Assembly (NCBI GenBank): GCA_027033875.1
Contig: JALVKK010000036.1
Coordinates: 1-6,032, forward strand
From: Flavobacteriales bacterium
Lineage (GTDB): Bacteria > Bacteroidota > Bacteroidia > Flavobacteriales > Flavobacteriaceae
DNA length: 6,032 nucleotides
Reading direction: 5' to 3'
Part shown: positions 1 to 6,032 of the stretch, piece after piece
Numbering within the stretch: the stretch's first letter is position 1
Layout of the letters: the number at the start of each line of letters is the position of its first letter
Translations under genes and position numbers: made by a program
Notes under the pieces: model-generated
Databases searched by the model: none
What the model saw: the letters and a program-made list of their open reading frames with translations, nothing else
Told to the model about the DNA's origin: nothing

Positions 1-951
1 ATTGACGGCATCAAAAACCTGCAGGCTTTTGCAACCATAGGTGGCATTGTTCGTACCGAAAAAGATTTTGAAGGGATTATCCTCAAAGGTGTAGATAGCC
101 TGTATAATTGGGATTTGTTCAAACCTTATTTGATACAAGGCAAAATTCCGCATTACGGCAAACGCATGAATGATAGTATTATCTTATCCAAAACTATTGC
201 CGATCGCTTGCAATTAAAATTGCACCAAAAAATCAATACTTTTTTTCTGCGTCAAGGCTCTCAAAAACCGCAACTCAGAGTCTTTAAAATTGCCGGTATA
301 TACGATTCCGGTTTTGAAGATTTTGATAAAACTTATCTTATCGGCGATTTGAAAATGGTACAAAAACTTTACAAATGGCAAGATACATTGACCGGCGGAT
401 TTGAAGTGCTTATCGATGATTTTACACAAATCACGTCAAAAACAGACGAAATATACGAAAATGTACCTTCTACGCTCAATACCGAATCAATAATTGAAAA
501 GTATCCGTTGATTTTCAATTGGATTAACATGTTCGATTTCAACATCTTATTGATTTTAATTATCATCATTTTTATTGCAGGACTCAATATGATTACGACG
601 CTTTTGGTTATTATTTTTGAGAAACGACAATTTGTAGCCATTATGAAAGTATTGGGCAGTTCAAACAGAAAGTTGCAAAAAATATTTTTAATTCAAGCGG
701 CATACATTATTAGTATTGGGCTGTTGATAGGCAACATTATCGGATTAGGTTTAATATTATTACAAAGTAAATTCGGTTTTATTCAGCTCAACCCCGAAAC
801 CTATTATGTTCGTACCGCACCGGTTTTTATAAGTCTAAAAGATATTATTTTACTCAATGCCGGTGTTTTGATTGCCATACTAATCATGCTCCTGCTACCT
901 GTATTGGTTATCAGTAAAATTTCTCCGGTCAAGGTTTTGAAGTATGATTGA
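1..951 (+). CDS. FtsX/LolE-type ABC transporter permease, 5'-truncated by window edge
   Basis: Inner-membrane permease of the FtsX/MacB superfamily, most like the LolC/LolE group that extracts lipoproteins from the inner membrane in Bacteroidota. The frame is open from base 1 without a stop, so the start lies upstream; 316 residues are visible of what is usually about 400 in this group. Visible residues 1-175 fit the rear part of a MacB-like periplasmic domain (for example FKIAGIYDSGFEDFD and GGFEVLIDDF). Three membrane segments follow, at about 181-206, 228-254 and 281-305. Between the first two is the cytoplasmic coupling region with EKRQFVAIMKVLGSSNRKL, the typical 'lone gene ages: (I/A)IxKxLG' stretch that contacts the ATPase. 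The end, SPVKVLKYD, is the usual FtsX-family tail. No ATPase gene follows, so its partner must be encoded elsewhere. The family is clear; the exact substrate is inference. Confidence 0.87.
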   Translation: MDGIKNLQAFATIGGIVRTEKDFEGIILKGVDSLYNWDLFKPYLIQGKIPHYGKRMNDSIILSKTIADRLQLKLHQKINTFFLRQGSQKPQLRVFKIAGIYDSGFEDFDKTYLIGDLKMVQKLYKWQDTLTGGFEVLIDDFTQITSKTDEIYENVPSTLNTESIIEKYPLIFNWINMFDFNILLILIIIIFIAGLNMITTLLVIIFEKRQFVAIMKVLGSSNRKLQKIFLIQAAYIISIGLLIGNIIGLGLILLQSKFGFIQLNPETYYVRTAPVFISLKDIILLNAGVLIAILIMLLLPVLVISKISPVKVLKYD

Positions 952-1245
952 TACCGGTATGCTCGTTCGATTTGTGATTGAGAGATTTCGATAATACAGG
1001 CTAAACGCATTATAAATTTAACATTTTTAGTGAATATTGATTATTCCGGCTCGATTTAAGACTCTTTCTTTTGACACCATTACCTCAATGTAAACGAATT
1101 TGTTTTTGAAATTCTTCGGCATTATTTGTCAAACTAGAAATAAATGTATTGATAATCAGTGCAATATACAAATATTATTGGTAATATCAAAACAAATATT
1201 AAACTTTATTGTTGTTTTATTAGATATTTTTTTGCCCCTTTATTG

Positions 1246-1266
1246 AAAAAAAACAATATTTTTTTT
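1246..1266. repeat. A8-CAATA-T8 palindrome upstream of the unknown gene
   Basis: Eight A (1246-1253), the five bases CAATA and eight T (1259-1266) form a perfect AT-only inverted repeat. It lies immediately upstream of, and its T-run overlaps, the TTTG of the promoter-like pair at 1264-1295. Phased A/T tracts like this bend DNA and can act as upstream promoter elements; as an RNA hairpin it would be weak. The function is inference. Confidence 0.55.
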
Positions 1267-1295
1267 GGTTATTTTCATATATTTATGTATATTTA
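1264..1295 (+). promoter_or_regulatory. Possible Bacteroidota-type promoter for the 238-residue gene
   Basis: TTTG at 1264-1267 matches the -33 element. TATATTTA at 1288-1295, after a 20-bp spacer, matches the -7 consensus TAnnTTTG in all but the last fixed base. A transcript starting about 6 bases downstream would have a leader of only about 12-15 bases before the ATG at 1315. AT-rich sequence throws up such matches by chance, so this is only a candidate. Confidence 0.4.
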
Positions 1296-1314
1296 AACCA
1301 AAATAATAATTTGC

Positions 1315-2031
1315 ATGAAAAATACAAGAGAAGTTGTAGGACATATAATCAAAGAAGAACAAATCAGTCTGTTAAAGCATCAAATTTTACCTAAAACCGT
1401 TGTTGTCAACATCGATCATCCGTTTCCCGGATTTCACGGTTGTGATTTTAATTTTAGTTCCAAACCGCGTTCTATTATTATTTTAACCTCACAATTATAT
1501 TCTTGGGCTAAAATATTGAGGGCGCAAGCTGCATACAACAAAGAAACCGACTCAAAAATAAATGCTTCGTTTGCCAAAATCTTAATCGGTAATTCTGTAT
1601 ATTACGGTATCCGTGTCAAAGCTTTGGACAGCTATGAACAAATTCCGGAATTGCAAAAAAAACTTATGGGATACGGGTTTAAATTACTAAAAAACAAGAT
1701 TTTGAAAACTGATAAGCCGGTTTCGATTAAAATCAGTAAATATTTTAATATCAAAATGTTAGTTGAAAATATTTTTGCTGATGCTTGTGTTGAAAATATG
1801 TTTTATATCGAAATTCCGCAGTATTTATCTTGGGAAAATTTCAGAAAAATAACTATGCAGATAAAACACAATGTCAGTAATAACAATTACGATGTCGTCA
1901 AAGGTATTTTTTATAAAGATGAAACCGTTAAAGATATGATTCGACTCTATAAATCAAAGATGTCGTTAGAACTTTTACAAGAAATAAAACAACGATACGA
2001 AAAAGCGATAATACCTCATACAAAACATTAA
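1315..2031 (+). CDS. Unrecognised 238-residue soluble protein with probable internal duplication
   Basis: I do not recognise this protein. The ATG at 1315 is secure: an in-frame TAA lies at 1294-1296 and the next Met is more than 100 residues in. There is no signal peptide or membrane segment, so it is probably cytoplasmic; it is lysine-rich. Residues 34-43 (DHPFPGFHGC) hold two His, an Asp and a Cys close together, possibly a conserved or metal-binding motif. Two similar halves can be seen. Residues about 53-126 contain QLYSW (60-64), then IR (99-100), LQ (113-114) and Tyr 120. Residues about 162-232 contain QYLSW (169-173), then IR (209-210), LQ (221-222) and Tyr 228. The SW-to-IR distances are 36 and 37 residues. 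This suggests a duplicated alpha/beta unit. It stands alone between two housekeeping genes with its own spacer on each side. Base composition resembles its neighbours, with no sign of recent transfer. Function unknown. Confidence 0.9.
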   Translation: MKNTREVVGHIIKEEQISLLKHQILPKTVVVNIDHPFPGFHGCDFNFSSKPRSIIILTSQLYSWAKILRAQAAYNKETDSKINASFAKILIGNSVYYGIRVKALDSYEQIPELQKKLMGYGFKLLKNKILKTDKPVSIKISKYFNIKMLVENIFADACVENMFYIEIPQYLSWENFRKITMQIKHNVSNNNYDVVKGIFYKDETVKDMIRLYKSKMSLELLQEIKQRYEKAIIPHTKH

Positions 2032-2058
2032 TATTTTATTAATTAATAATTATCAATT

Positions 2059-2094
2059 CCGGCATCTCTTAATAAATACAATACGGTATGCCGG
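2059..2094. repeat. Inverted repeat downstream of the unknown gene
   Basis: CCGGCAT (2059-2065) pairs perfectly with ATGCCGG (2088-2094) across a 22-base loop. It begins 27 bases after the stop codon at 2029-2031. There is no T-run after the right arm, so it is not a standard intrinsic terminator, but it could stabilise the 3' end of the upstream transcript. It is GC-rich against very AT-rich surroundings. Confidence 0.45.
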
Positions 2095-2111
2095 TATCGG
2101 AGTCTATATTG

Positions 2112-2133
2112 GTCAGCATACGTATATACTGAC
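2112..2133. repeat. Short stem-loop upstream of the rpsO promoter
   Basis: GTCAG (2112-2116) and CTGAC (2129-2133) pair, and after one mismatch ATA/TAT adds three more pairs around a CGTA loop. It ends 32 bases before the -33 element of rpsO. It could be an operator-like palindrome or part of the 3' end of the preceding transcript. No T-run follows on either strand, so I do not call it a terminator. Confidence 0.35.
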
Positions 2134-2165
2134 AAAATCATTCAAAACTTTCATTTCAATAACCA

Positions 2166-2196
2166 TTTGCTCATACAAAAAATAGTTGTATCTTTG
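2166..2196 (+). promoter_or_regulatory. Bacteroidota housekeeping promoter of rpsO
   Basis: TTTG at 2166-2169, a 19-bp spacer and TATCTTTG at 2189-2196 match the Bacteroidota primary sigma factor consensus (TTTG, about 19 bp, TAnnTTTG) at every fixed base. Transcription would start near 2202 and leave a leader of about 40-45 bases, very AT-rich, before the rpsO ATG at 2246. This is the best promoter in the window. Confidence 0.82.
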
Positions 2197-2245
2197 CAAC
2201 TTGAATTTATAACATACATAATAATCATTTAAAAAAAATATTGGC

Positions 2246-2515
2246 ATGTATTTAACACCGGAAGTAAAAAAAGAGATTTTCGCCAAATACGGAAAATCAG
2301 AAAAAGACACCGGGTCACCGGAAGGACAAATAGCGTTGTTTACATATCGTATCAACCATTTGACCGAACATTTAAAGAAGAACAAACATGATTACAGCAC
2401 TGAAAAAGCTTTAGTCAAAATGGTAGGAAAAAGACGTAGTCTTTTAAACTATTTGAAAAACAACGATATTGAAAGATATCGTAAAATCGTTAAAGAATTA
2501 GGCTTACGTAAATAA
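2246..2515 (+). CDS. rpsO: 30S ribosomal protein S15
   Basis: Primary 16S rRNA-binding protein of the small subunit, which binds the central domain early in assembly and helps form an intersubunit bridge. At 89 residues it has the standard family length. The helical S15 fold is marked by GSPEGQIALFTYRINHLTEHL (from about residue 23) and by the signature region H42-L43, D49, L56 and the basic patch GKRRSLLNYL (61-70). The ending KELGLRK is typical. Position 52 is Thr (DYST) where the general S15 signature has a small residue such as Ser; I believe this is normal in Bacteroidota. No Shine-Dalgarno sequence precedes the ATG; an A8 run sits 9-16 bases before it. It has its own strong promoter and its own terminator, so it is probably transcribed mainly as a single gene. 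S15 often represses its own translation, but no known leader fold is obvious here. Confidence 0.98.
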   Translation: MYLTPEVKKEIFAKYGKSEKDTGSPEGQIALFTYRINHLTEHLKKNKHDYSTEKALVKMVGKRRSLLNYLKNNDIERYRKIVKELGLRK

Positions 2516-2528
2516 GCCGTAAGCGTTT

Positions 2529-2556
2529 AAAAAAGGGCAGGCAACTGCCCTTTTTT
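2529..2556 (+). terminator. Strong rho-independent terminator after rpsO, symmetric
   Basis: A6 then GGGCAG (2535-2540), loop GCAA, CTGCCC (2545-2550), then T6 form a perfect 12-bp stem with a GNRA-type tetraloop. The T6 follows the GC stem directly. It begins 14 bases after the rpsO stop. Because the A-run mirrors the T-run, it can also end transcripts from the opposite strand. Confidence 0.94.
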
Positions 2557-2567
2557 GCATTTTTATC

Positions 2568-2594
2568 AACTGTATTTTCAGTTATAACTAACTG
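2568..2594 (+). promoter_or_regulatory. pnp leader with two mutually exclusive hairpins
   Basis: AACTG (2568-2572) can pair with CAGTT (2579-2583) around a 6-base loop. The segment CAGTTA (2579-2584) can instead pair with TAACTG (2589-2594) around the loop TAAC. Both hairpins need the same CAGTT, so they cannot form together. The second ends 25 bases before the pnp ATG. PNPase is known to control its own mRNA through leader structure in Escherichia coli; whether this does so is inference. No good promoter match is visible between the terminator and pnp. Confidence 0.4.
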
Positions 2595-2619
2595 ATTTAC
2601 TACAAATTAAAATTATTTT

Positions 2620-4770
2620 ATGATACCAGAACCAATTAGAGAAACCATACAACTTGACGACGGTCGAACCATTAGCATAGAAACCGGCAAATTAGCCAAA
2701 CAAGCGGACGGTTCCGTGGTTGTAAGAATGGGAAATACCATGCTTTTGGCGACAGCAGTTGCTTCAAAAGACATCAATCCCGATATCGATTTTTTACCCT
2801 TAACGGTAGATTATCGAGAAAAATTTGCTTCATCGGGTAAATTTCCGGGCGGATTTTTCAAAAGAGAAGGACGTCCCAGTACCGAAGAAATATTAGTGAT
2901 GCGATTAGTTGATCGCGTATTGAGACCTTTATTTCCGAAAGATTATCACGCTGAGACGCAAGTTATGATTCAATTGATGTCTCACGACGAAAACGTACAA
3001 GCCGATTCGTTAGCCGGATTGGCAGCTTCTGCCGCCTTATCGGTATCCGATATTCCTTTTGAAGGACCTATTTCGGAAGTGAGAGTCGCTAAAATCAACG
3101 GCGAACTGGTTATCAATCCCGACTATGATTCTACACAAGAAGCTGAAATTGACTTGATGGTCGGTGGTACCGAAGATTCCGTAACCATGGTAGAAGGACA
3201 AATGCAAGAAGTCAGTGAAGAGGATATGATTGAAGCAATTGAATTTGCGCATCAAGCTATAAAAAAACAAATAGCCGTACAAAAGAAATTTGCCGAACAA
3301 GTAGCCAAAGCTTTTCCCAAAAGAGATTATCCGAAAGACGAACCAGACGATGCTTTGTACGAAGAAATAGAAAAAGCAGTTTACGATAAACTGTATGCCA
3401 TTGCCAAAGAAGGCACCGGCAAGCACGAACGCAGTGAAAAGTTTAGTGCCGTAAAAGATGAATTGTTGGAAACTTATGACGAAGAAACTTTAGAAGAAAA
3501 AGGCAAAATGATCGGTGAATATTTTCACAAAGTGATGAAAAAAGCCGTTCGTGATTTGATTTTAAATGAAGGTTTGCGATTAGACGGACGAAAAACCGAT
3601 GAAATAAGACCTATCTGGACAGAAGCCGATTATCTGCCTTCCGTTCACGGTTCCGCTATTTTTACCCGAGGCGAAACCCAAGCGCTCGCTACGGTAACTC
3701 TAGGCACTTCACGTGAAGTCAATATGATAGACGGTGCAACTTTGCGCAGTGAAGAAAAATTTTATTTACACTATAACTTTCCGCCATTTTCAACCGGCGA
3801 AGCCCGTCCGTTGCGAGGTACGTCTCGTCGTGAAATAGGACACGGGCATTTGGCACAACGTGCTTTGGAGCCTATGGTTCCGGAAGATTCGCCTTATACC
3901 ATAAGAGTCGTATCCGATATTTTGGAATCTAACGGTTCTTCGTCAATGGCTACTGTTTGTGCCGGCTCAATGGCACTGATGGACGCCGGTATTCAGATGA
4001 AAAAACCGGTATCGGGTATCGCCATGGGCTTGATATACGATGAAGAAACCAAAAACTATGCAGTCTTGTCTGACATACTCGGCGACGAAGATCATTTGGG
4101 AGATATGGACTTCAAAGTTACCGGTACCAAAGACGGTATTACCGCTTGTCAAATGGATATTAAAATCAAGGATTTGAAACGGGAAATCCTCGAAAAAGCC
4201 CTACACCAAGCCAAAATCGGTCGTTTGCATATCATGGGCGAAATGGAAAAAACCATTTCTGAGCCTAGACCTGACGTCAAAGATTTTGTTCCTAAAATGG
4301 TCAAAATTGAAATTCCGAAAGATTTTATCGGTGCGGTTATAGGCAAAGGCGGTAAAGATATTCAACAATTGCAGGAAGATACCGATACGATCATTGTTAT
4401 TGAAGAAATCGATGGTAAAGGTATCATCGAAATTATGGGAACCGATATGGCTAAAATTCAAAAAGTATTGGACCGTATAGATGTTATAACTTTTGAACCC
4501 GAAGTCGGCGAAGTATATGAAGGAAAAGTTGTATCTATCAAAGATTTCGGGGCATTTGTCCAAATTGCCCCAGGAACGGAAGGCTTGTTGCATATATCCG
4601 AAATAGATTGGAAACGCATCAATAAAGTAACAGATGTATTGAAAGAAGGTGATACCGTAAAAGTTAAATTAATCGGTTTTGACAGAGGTAAAATGAAATT
4701 ATCGCGAAAAACATTGTTACCGCGTCCGCCTCGTAAAGAAAAACGACCGGACAATCGTCAAAATTCATAA
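2620..4770 (+). CDS. pnp: Polynucleotide phosphorylase (PNPase)
   Basis: 3'-to-5' exoribonuclease that phosphorolyses RNA to nucleoside diphosphates, acting as a homotrimer ring in mRNA turnover. The 716 residues are a normal full length. Domains in order: first RNase PH domain (about 10-145, with FFKREGRPSTEE at 79-90 and RLVDRVLRPLFP at 95-106); all-helical linker domain (about 240-315); second, catalytic RNase PH domain (about 320-545); KH domain (about 558-620, loop GKGG at 575-578); S1 domain (about 628-698, GKVVSIKDFGAFVQI). Catalytic features are intact: the Arg pair 403-404 in RREIGHG, phosphate-binding SNGSSSM (437-443), and Asp 489 and 495 in GDEDHLGDMD, matching the E. coli catalytic aspartates 486 and 492 by alignment. 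The tail (RPPRKEKRPDNRQNS) is basic. No Shine-Dalgarno sequence; the ATG follows an AT-only stretch. The rpsO-pnp order is widely conserved, but here a terminator separates them. Confidence 0.99.
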   Translation: MIPEPIRETIQLDDGRTISIETGKLAKQADGSVVVRMGNTMLLATAVASKDINPDIDFLPLTVDYREKFASSGKFPGGFFKREGRPSTEEILVMRLVDRVLRPLFPKDYHAETQVMIQLMSHDENVQADSLAGLAASAALSVSDIPFEGPISEVRVAKINGELVINPDYDSTQEAEIDLMVGGTEDSVTMVEGQMQEVSEEDMIEAIEFAHQAIKKQIAVQKKFAEQVAKAFPKRDYPKDEPDDALYEEIEKAVYDKLYAIAKEGTGKHERSEKFSAVKDELLETYDEETLEEKGKMIGEYFHKVMKKAVRDLILNEGLRLDGRKTDEIRPIWTEADYLPSVHGSAIFTRGETQALATVTLGTSREVNMIDGATLRSEEKFYLHYNFPPFSTGEARPLRGTSRREIGHGHLAQRALEPMVPEDSPYTIRVVSDILESNGSSSMATVCAGSMALMDAGIQMKKPVSGIAMGLIYDEETKNYAVLSDILGDEDHLGDMDFKVTGTKDGITACQMDIKIKDLKREILEKALHQAKIGRLHIMGEMEKTISEPRPDVKDFVPKMVKIEIPKDFIGAVIGKGGKDIQQLQEDTDTIIVIEEIDGKGIIEIMGTDMAKIQKVLDRIDVITFEPEVGEVYEGKVVSIKDFGAFVQIAPGTEGLLHISEIDWKRINKVTDVLKEGDTVKVKLIGFDRGKMKLSRKTLLPRPPRKEKRPDNRQNS

Positions 4771-4775
4771 ATTAC

Positions 4776-4808
4776 AGAGCTTGTCAAATACGGCAGGCTC
4801 TTCTTTTA
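4776..4808 (+). terminator. Rho-independent terminator after pnp
   Basis: AGAGCTTGTC (4776-4785) pairs with GGCAGGCTCT (4792-4801) around the loop AAATAC. This is a 10-bp stem containing two G-U pairs. A T-rich tail, interrupted by one C, follows at 4801-4807. It starts 5 bases after the pnp stop codon and separates pnp from mlaE. Confidence 0.85.
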
Positions 4809-4820
4809 TCCCCTATCCCC
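4807..4820. repeat. Two-copy tandem repeat TATCCCC
   Basis: TATCCCC occurs twice head to tail (4807-4813 and 4814-4820), directly after the T-tail of the pnp terminator and within the 115-bp pnp-mlaE gap. It is a C-rich patch in AT-rich sequence. Two copies are too few to infer a function. Confidence 0.5.
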
Positions 4821-4885
4821 TGCACCGCTGACTTATTACTCAAATATTCAACTAATTTTCATATTTTAGCTGAAAAATTTAATTA

Positions 4886-5623
4886 ATGTATCTCAATAGC
4901 ATTGGAAAATACAGTTTGATGCTCAAACAAATCTTTAAAAAACCCCAAAAACCTAAAATATTTTGGGAAAATTATTTTAAAGAAGTAGAAGATTTGGGTA
5001 TTAAATCGATAGGATTGGTTAGCTTTATTTCATTTTTTATCGGTGGTGTCGTTACGATTCAAACCGCCAGAAATTTGAGTAATCCGCTCATAGATAAACT
5101 ATATATAGGATACGCTACAATAAAATCTATTATATTGGAATTTTCACCGACCTTTATTTCGATTATCTTAGCCGGTATAGTCGGTTCGTATATAGCTTCG
5201 ACTATCGGTACCATGCGTATCACCGAACAGATAGACGCTTTAGATGTTATGGGTGTCAATTCCTTAAATTATTTGGTCTTACCCAAAGTAGTCGCTGCTG
5301 TTAGTTTTTATCCTTTTTTAATTATCATCAGTATGTTTCTCGGTGTCTTTGGCGGTTGGGTAGTCGGCAATATGACCGGCATGGTCTTATCTTATGATTA
5401 TCTGAAAGGAATTCGCTATATGTTTGATAGTTTTGATGTGATATATGCGTTGATTAAAACACTGGTTTTTGCTTTTTTTATTGCGACTATTCCTTCATAT
5501 TACGGTTATTATGTCAAAGGCGGTTCGCTCGAAGTAGGACGAGCCGCAACTCAAGCGGTTATCTGGACCAGTGTCAATATCATCATATTCAATTATATTT
5601 TAACCCAATTATTGTTAAGTTAG
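4886..5623 (+). CDS. mlaE: MlaE-family phospholipid ABC transporter permease
   Basis: Inner-membrane permease of the MCE/Mla system that moves phospholipids between inner and outer membrane to keep the outer leaflet asymmetric. At 245 residues it is close to the usual length of about 250-260. The MlaE signature is clear: ILAGIVGSYIASTIGTM (94-110) followed by RITEQIDALDVMGVN (111-125) and YLVLPKVVA (129-137), plus the late VGRAATQAV motif (217-225). Hydrophobic membrane segments lie at about 41-58, 88-107, 137-162, 188-206 and 224-244, after an amphipathic, basic N-terminal stretch. The ATG at 4886 is preceded by AT-rich sequence without a Shine-Dalgarno sequence. TATTTTAG at 4862-4869 is one base off a -7 element but has no TTTG partner at the right distance, so the promoter is unresolved. 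The TAG stop abuts the mlaF ATG, so the two are one operon. Substrate direction cannot be read from sequence. Confidence 0.95.
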   Translation: MYLNSIGKYSLMLKQIFKKPQKPKIFWENYFKEVEDLGIKSIGLVSFISFFIGGVVTIQTARNLSNPLIDKLYIGYATIKSIILEFSPTFISIILAGIVGSYIASTIGTMRITEQIDALDVMGVNSLNYLVLPKVVAAVSFYPFLIIISMFLGVFGGWVVGNMTGMVLSYDYLKGIRYMFDSFDVIYALIKTLVFAFFIATIPSYYGYYVKGGSLEVGRAATQAVIWTSVNIIIFNYILTQLLLS

Positions 5624-6032
5624 ATGATTGAAGTCAAAAACATTCACAAATCATTTGGAGAAAAAAACGTTCTCAAAGGTATATCCGCAAAATTTGAAAC
5701 CGGTAAAACTAATATGATTATAGGACGAAGCGGATCGGGAAAAACGGTTTTTTTAAAAAGTATGTTGGGCTTAATTGAACCCAACAAAGGACATATTTCT
5801 TTTGACGGACGTATTTGGGATCAATTATCACTAAAAGAACAACGTCAAATTCGCAAAGAAGTAGGCGTTGTTTTTCAGGGTAATGCCTTGTTTGACTCAT
5901 TGACAATTGAAGAAAATATCAAATTCCCGATGAGAATGTTTACGAAAATGTCGCCGGCAGAGAAAAAGGACAGGGTAAATGAAGTATTGGAACAAGTTAA
6001 TCTTGAAGGTGTGAATGACAAATTCCCGGCAG
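5624..6032 (+). CDS. mlaF: MlaF-family phospholipid ABC transporter ATPase, 3'-truncated by window edge
   Basis: Cytoplasmic ATPase that powers the MlaE permease. The frame runs from ATG 5624 to the window end without a stop, giving 136 residues of an expected 250 or so. Walker A is GRSGSGKT (34-41). The Q-loop is VVFQGNALFDSLT (82-94) with Gln 85; FQ-x-x-ALFDSLT is characteristic of the MlaF branch rather than of importers in general. Family members often have Gly or Ser at the position of Asn 87. The ABC signature, Walker B and H-loop lie beyond the window, so activity cannot be judged. The start codon follows the mlaE stop directly, with no Shine-Dalgarno sequence, so translation is probably coupled to mlaE. 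An MCE-domain gene (mlaD-like) is expected downstream. Confidence 0.95.
   Translation, partial: MIEVKNIHKSFGEKNVLKGISAKFETGKTNMIIGRSGSGKTVFLKSMLGLIEPNKGHISFDGRIWDQLSLKEQRQIRKEVGVVFQGNALFDSLTIEENIKFPMRMFTKMSPAEKKDRVNEVLEQVNLEGVNDKFPA

Larger units (their letters stand above)
952..1314. other. 363-bp gene-free AT-rich spacer
   Basis: No convincing coding frame, tRNA or long repeat is visible on either strand. The stop codon of the permease gene overlaps a perfect 10-base palindrome, ATACCGGTAT (951-960). Weak AT-rich inverted repeats occur at 1096-1101/1109-1114 (GAATTT/AAATTC) and 1172-1177/1182-1187 (ATATTA/TAATAT, loop TTGG); neither is followed by a T-run placed for termination. A 9-base direct repeat, CAAATATTA, occurs at 1169-1177 and 1193-1201. 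The right end carries an A8/T8 palindrome and a promoter-like pair, listed separately. I see no clear terminator for the permease gene. Confidence 0.7.

Noticed and set aside
115..117. TTG as the start of the permease gene
   Set aside because: The same frame is open back to base 1 and the upstream residues fit the family, so the gene is simply cut by the window edge.
804..1010. Minus-strand 68-residue frame running into the spacer
   Set aside because: It is mostly antisense to the permease gene and shows no family features.
1071..1096. TTGACA at 1071-1076 with TAAACG at 1091-1096 as an E. coli-type promoter
   Set aside because: The spacer is only 14 bp and this phylum uses a different consensus.
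2112..2133. Stem-loop as a terminator for the unknown gene
   Set aside because: Short, mismatched stem with no T-run on either side.
2113..2385. Minus-strand 90-residue frame over the rpsO promoter and gene
   Set aside because: Antisense to a certain gene and its promoter; composition is that of a shadow frame.
3037..3426. Minus-strand 129-residue frame inside pnp
   Set aside because: Phe/Tyr-rich shadow of the Glu/Lys codons of PNPase; no start context or family match.
4201..4593. Minus-strand 130-residue frame inside pnp
   Set aside because: Antisense to the KH and S1 coding region; Phe/Asn-rich shadow.
4862..4869. TATTTTAG as the mlaE -7 element
   Set aside because: One mismatch and no TTTG or TTG at 19-21 bp upstream; too weak to list as a promoter.

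Overview
The window looks like an ordinary chromosomal stretch from a member of the Bacteroidota. It is AT-rich, all genes are on the + strand, and no start codon has a Shine-Dalgarno sequence. The rpsO promoter is a near-textbook Bacteroidota promoter (TTTG, 19 bp, TATCTTTG). The S15, PNPase, MlaE and FtsX-type permease sequences also read like Bacteroidota versions. The order within the phylum cannot be fixed from this sequence. There is no mobile element, CRISPR array, tRNA or rRNA.

Layout. Positions 1-951 hold the C-terminal three quarters or so of an FtsX/LolE-type ABC permease whose start lies upstream. A 363-bp AT-rich gap with no gene follows, carrying an A8/T8 palindrome and a promoter-like pair just before the next gene. 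Positions 1315-2031 encode a 238-residue protein I do not recognise; its two halves look like a diverged internal duplication. A 214-bp spacer contains two inverted repeats and then the rpsO promoter. rpsO (2246-2515) ends in a very strong intrinsic terminator (2529-2556). A short leader with two mutually exclusive hairpins precedes pnp (2620-4770), which ends in its own terminator (4776-4808). The last unit is mlaE (4886-5623), followed with no gap by mlaF (5624 onward), which is cut by the window end.

How the genes relate. rpsO and pnp are the conserved ribosomal protein S15/polynucleotide phosphorylase pair, but here a terminator stands between them, so pnp needs read-through or a promoter I cannot see. 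mlaE and mlaF encode the permease and ATPase of an MCE-type phospholipid transporter that maintains the outer membrane; an mlaD-like MCE gene would be expected just past the window. The permease at the left edge is also a cell-envelope transporter part, probably for lipoprotein release, but is a separate unit.

The most novel item is the unrecognised 238-residue protein. The rest is housekeeping, and I see no strong evidence for an undescribed multi-gene system.
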